Assembly: GCF_003963535.1 (NCBI RefSeq)
Contig: NZ_CP034539.1
Coordinates: forward strand, 3,720,001 to 3,784,000
Source of the DNA: Streptomyces cyaneochromogenes
Lineage (GTDB): Bacteria; Actinomycetota; Actinomycetes; Streptomycetales; Streptomycetaceae
DNA: 64,000 bases
Direction of reading: 5' to 3'
Made by a program: the position numbers and the translations under genes. Each line of letters starts with the position of its first letter. The stretch's first letter is position 1. Below, piece by piece: positions 62,061-64,000 of the stretch. The notes beneath the pieces were generated by a model. It was not told where the DNA came from. It saw nothing but the letters and a program-made list of their open reading frames with translations, and made no database searches.

Positions 62061-62354
62061 TTGCGAAAGAGCGGCTCGTACTCCAGGATCTACCGGGTGC
62101 ACGACGAACTTGTTGATCACCTGACGCGGTCCACGCCCCTGAGCCGGGGCGAGGCATCGCGGGTGATCCAGGACGTGCTCGCCTACTTCGACGAGACGAC
62201 CGAGGACTACGTCCGTCGCCGCCACCGCGAGTTGCAGGCCCAGGGCCTGGTCAACGCGACGATCTTCGAACGGATCGAGGCGGACCTGAAATACCGAGCG
62301 GTGGCACCGCCCGAGCTTACGCTCAGGCAACTGCGCCGCATCGTCTACGGCTGA
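62061..62354 (+). CDS. Conserved small protein upstream of glmS
   Basis: A 97-residue helical protein (MRKSGSYSRIYRVHDELVDH...), with ETTEDYVRRRHRELQAQGLV and PPELTLRQLRRIVYG. The start is probably the TTG at 62061 (AGGA upstream) or the GTG at 62097. Its TGA directly abuts the glmS ribosome-binding site (GAGGGA). I think similar proteins precede other genes in Streptomyces but cannot name a family. Confidence 0.7.
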   Translation: MRKSGSYSRIYRVHDELVDHLTRSTPLSRGEASRVIQDVLAYFDETTEDYVRRRHRELQAQGLVNATIFERIEADLKYRAVAPPELTLRQLRRIVYG

Positions 62355-62367
62355 GGGACATATCTGT

Positions 62368-64000
62368 ATGTGCGGAATTGTCGGATACATCGGGAAGCGT
62401 GACGTCGCCCCGCTCCTGCTGGAGGGCCTCCAGCGCCTGGAGTACCGCGGCTACGACTCGGCGGGCATCGCCGTCACCTCCCCGAAGGCGGCGGGCCTGA
62501 AGACGGTCAAGGCCAAGGGCCGGGTCCGCGACCTGGAGGCCAAGGTCCCGGCGCGCTTCAAGGGCACGACCGGCATCGCCCACACCCGCTGGGCCACCCA
62601 CGGCGCCCCCTCCGACGTGAACGCCCACCCGCACCTGGACGCCGAGGGCAAGGTCGCCGTCGTCCACAACGGCATCATCGACAACGCCTCCGATCTGCGC
62701 CGCAAGCTGGAGGCGGACGGCGTCGAGTTCCTCTCCGAGACCGACACCGAGGTCCTCGTCCACCTCATCTCCCGCTCGCAGGCGGAGAAGCTGGAGGACA
62801 AGGTCCGCGAGACGCTGCGCGTCATCGAGGGCACGTACGGCATCGCGGTCCTGCACGCCGACTTCCCCGACCGCATCGTCGTCGCCCGCAACGGCTCCCC
62901 GGTCGTCCTGGGCATCGGCGAGAAGGAGATGTTCGTCGCCTCGGACATCGCCGCCCTGGTCGCCCACACCCGGCAGATAGTGACGCTGGACGACGGCGAG
63001 ATGGCCACCCTCAAGGCCGACGACTTCCGCACGTACACGACGGAGGGCACCCGCACGACGGCGGAGCCCACCACGGTCGAGTGGGAAGCGGCGTCCTACG
63101 ACATGGGCGGCCACGACACGTACATGCACAAGGAGATCCACGAGCAGGCCGACGCCGTGGACCGCGTGCTGCGCGGCCGCATCGACGACCGCTTCTCCAC
63201 CGTGCACCTCGGCGGCCTCAACCTGGACGCCCGCGAGGCCCGCCAGATCCGCCGCGTGAAGATCCTCGGCTGCGGCACCTCGTACCACGCGGGCATGATC
63301 GGCGCCCAGATGATCGAGGAGCTGGCCCGCATCCCCGCGGACGCCGAGCCGGCCTCGGAGTTCCGCTACCGCAACGCGGTGGTGGACCCCGACACCCTGT
63401 ACATCGCGGTCTCCCAGTCGGGCGAGACGTACGACGTGCTGGCGGCCGTCCAGGAGCTGAAGCGCAAGGGCGCGCGGGTGCTGGGCGTGGTGAACGTCGT
63501 CGGCTCCGCGATCGCCCGCGAGGCGGACGGCGGCATCTACGTCCACGCCGGCCCCGAGGTCTGCGTGGTCTCCACGAAGTGCTTCACGAACACGACGGTC
63601 GCCTTCGCGCTGCTGGCCCTGCACCTGGGCCGCACCCGCGACCTCTCCGTCCGCGACGGCAAGCGCATCATCGAGGGCCTGCGCAAGCTGCCCGCGCAGA
63701 TCGCCGAGATCATGGAGCAGGAGGCGGAGATCGAGAAGCTGGCCCAGAGTTACGCCGAGGCCCGCTCGATGCTCTTCATCGGCCGCGTCCGGGGCTACCC
63801 GGTCGCCCGCGAGGCCTCCCTCAAGCTCAAGGAGGTCTCCTACATCCACGCGGAGGCCTACCCCGCCTCCGAGCTCAAGCACGGCCCGCTGGCCCTGATC
63901 GAGCCCGCCCTCCCCACGGTCGCCATCGTCCCCGACGACGACCTCCTGGAGAAGAACCGCGCCGCCCTGGAGGAGATCAAGGCCCGCAGCGGCAAGATCC
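62368..64000 (+). CDS. glmS: Glutamine--fructose-6-phosphate aminotransferase (isomerizing), partial
   Basis: At least 544 residues, running off the right edge. The N-terminal class II glutaminase begins MCGIVGYIGKRDVAPLLLEG (Cys2 nucleophile) with HTRWATHGAPSDVNAHPH and VVHNGIIDN. Two SIS isomerase domains follow: ILGCGTSYHAGMIGAQMIEE, TLYIAVSQSGETYDVLAAVQ and MLFIGRVRGYPVAREASLKL then KEVSYIHAEAYPASELKHGP. It makes glucosamine-6-phosphate, the entry to cell-wall amino sugars. ATG at 62368 after GAGGGA. It is downstream of a small conserved gene, close to the dre-controlled hexosaminidase. Confidence 0.97.
   Translation, partial: MCGIVGYIGKRDVAPLLLEGLQRLEYRGYDSAGIAVTSPKAAGLKTVKAKGRVRDLEAKVPARFKGTTGIAHTRWATHGAPSDVNAHPHLDAEGKVAVVHNGIIDNASDLRRKLEADGVEFLSETDTEVLVHLISRSQAEKLEDKVRETLRVIEGTYGIAVLHADFPDRIVVARNGSPVVLGIGEKEMFVASDIAALVAHTRQIVTLDDGEMATLKADDFRTYTTEGTRTTAEPTTVEWEAASYDMGGHDTYMHKEIHEQADAVDRVLRGRIDDRFSTVHLGGLNLDAREARQIRRVKILGCGTSYHAGMIGAQMIEELARIPADAEPASEFRYRNAVVDPDTLYIAVSQSGETYDVLAAVQELKRKGARVLGVVNVVGSAIAREADGGIYVHAGPEVCVVSTKCFTNTTVAFALLALHLGRTRDLSVRDGKRIIEGLRKLPAQIAEIMEQEAEIEKLAQSYAEARSMLFIGRVRGYPVAREASLKLKEVSYIHAEAYPASELKHGPLALIEPALPTVAIVPDDDLLEKNRAALEEIKARSGKI

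Overview
The window looks like chromosomal core-to-accessory DNA from a Streptomyces. GC content is very high with GC-rich third positions, and GTG and TTG starts are common. It carries the complete desferrioxamine operon desEFABCD with DmdR-type iron boxes, a DasR-like site, an XRE/DUF397 pair, and two intergenic repeats that I recall from many Streptomyces genomes. From the desferrioxamine genes outwards (agmatinase, acyl-CoA dehydrogenase, TetR, leucine-degradation genes, desEFABCD, hexosaminidase, glmS) the order matches what I remember of the S. coelicolor SCO2770-SCO2789 region. That is memory, not a search.

Layout. 1-3.4 kb: a DUF993/Gfo-Idh operon divergent from a LacI regulator. 3.4-10.6 kb: a decayed gene and small enzyme, regulator and transporter genes (two GNATs, a DHFR-like reductase, a MarR-GNAT fusion, a TIM-barrel isomerase, a VOC protein, an MFS pump, an alpha/beta hydrolase), separated by short tandem repeats. 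10.8-17.3 kb: aroA, a Tat-exported GH3 enzyme, a lipoprotein, an S37 tripeptidyl aminopeptidase and a small secreted protein. 17.4-21.4 kb: a fused two-half ABC exporter with a remnant of a second ABC C-terminus beside it. 21.5-24.0 kb: two secreted proteins and a frameshifted nucleotidyltransferase. 24.0-25.7 kb: an XRE/DUF397 pair divergent from a coupled two-gene unit. 25.8-30.9 kb: a large WXG-like/RHS polymorphic toxin with a deaminase-like tip and a SUKH-3 immunity gene.

31-42.7 kb: a glycine-rich GT39-type glycosyltransferase, secreted endonuclease I, a PucR-controlled symporter/agmatinase/ThDP-enzyme operon, a phosphatase-family protein and DedA. 42.7-51.4 kb: thioesterase, acyl-CoA dehydrogenase, TetR, and the leucine/isovalerate operon (carboxylase beta and alpha, HMG-CoA lyase, acyl-CoA dehydrogenase). 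51.6-58.8 kb: desEFABCD, where DesA decarboxylates lysine, DesB hydroxylates cadaverine, DesC acylates it and DesD oligomerises and cyclises it, while DesE and DesF take up and reduce the ferric complex. 58.9-64 kb: GH20 hexosaminidase with a dre-like site, a DUF4429 protein, a broken metallophosphoesterase, a small conserved ORF and glmS (cut by the window edge).

The best candidates for closer work are the RHS/SUKH-3 toxin pair, the PucR/SSS/agmatinase/ThDP operon of unknown substrate, the coupled small genes opposite the XRE/DUF397 pair, and the DUF993/Gfo-Idh/LacI locus with its 26-bp repeat array. Three genes show clear decay by frameshift, nonsense mutation or truncation, and many intergenic gaps and linkers carry short tandem repeats.
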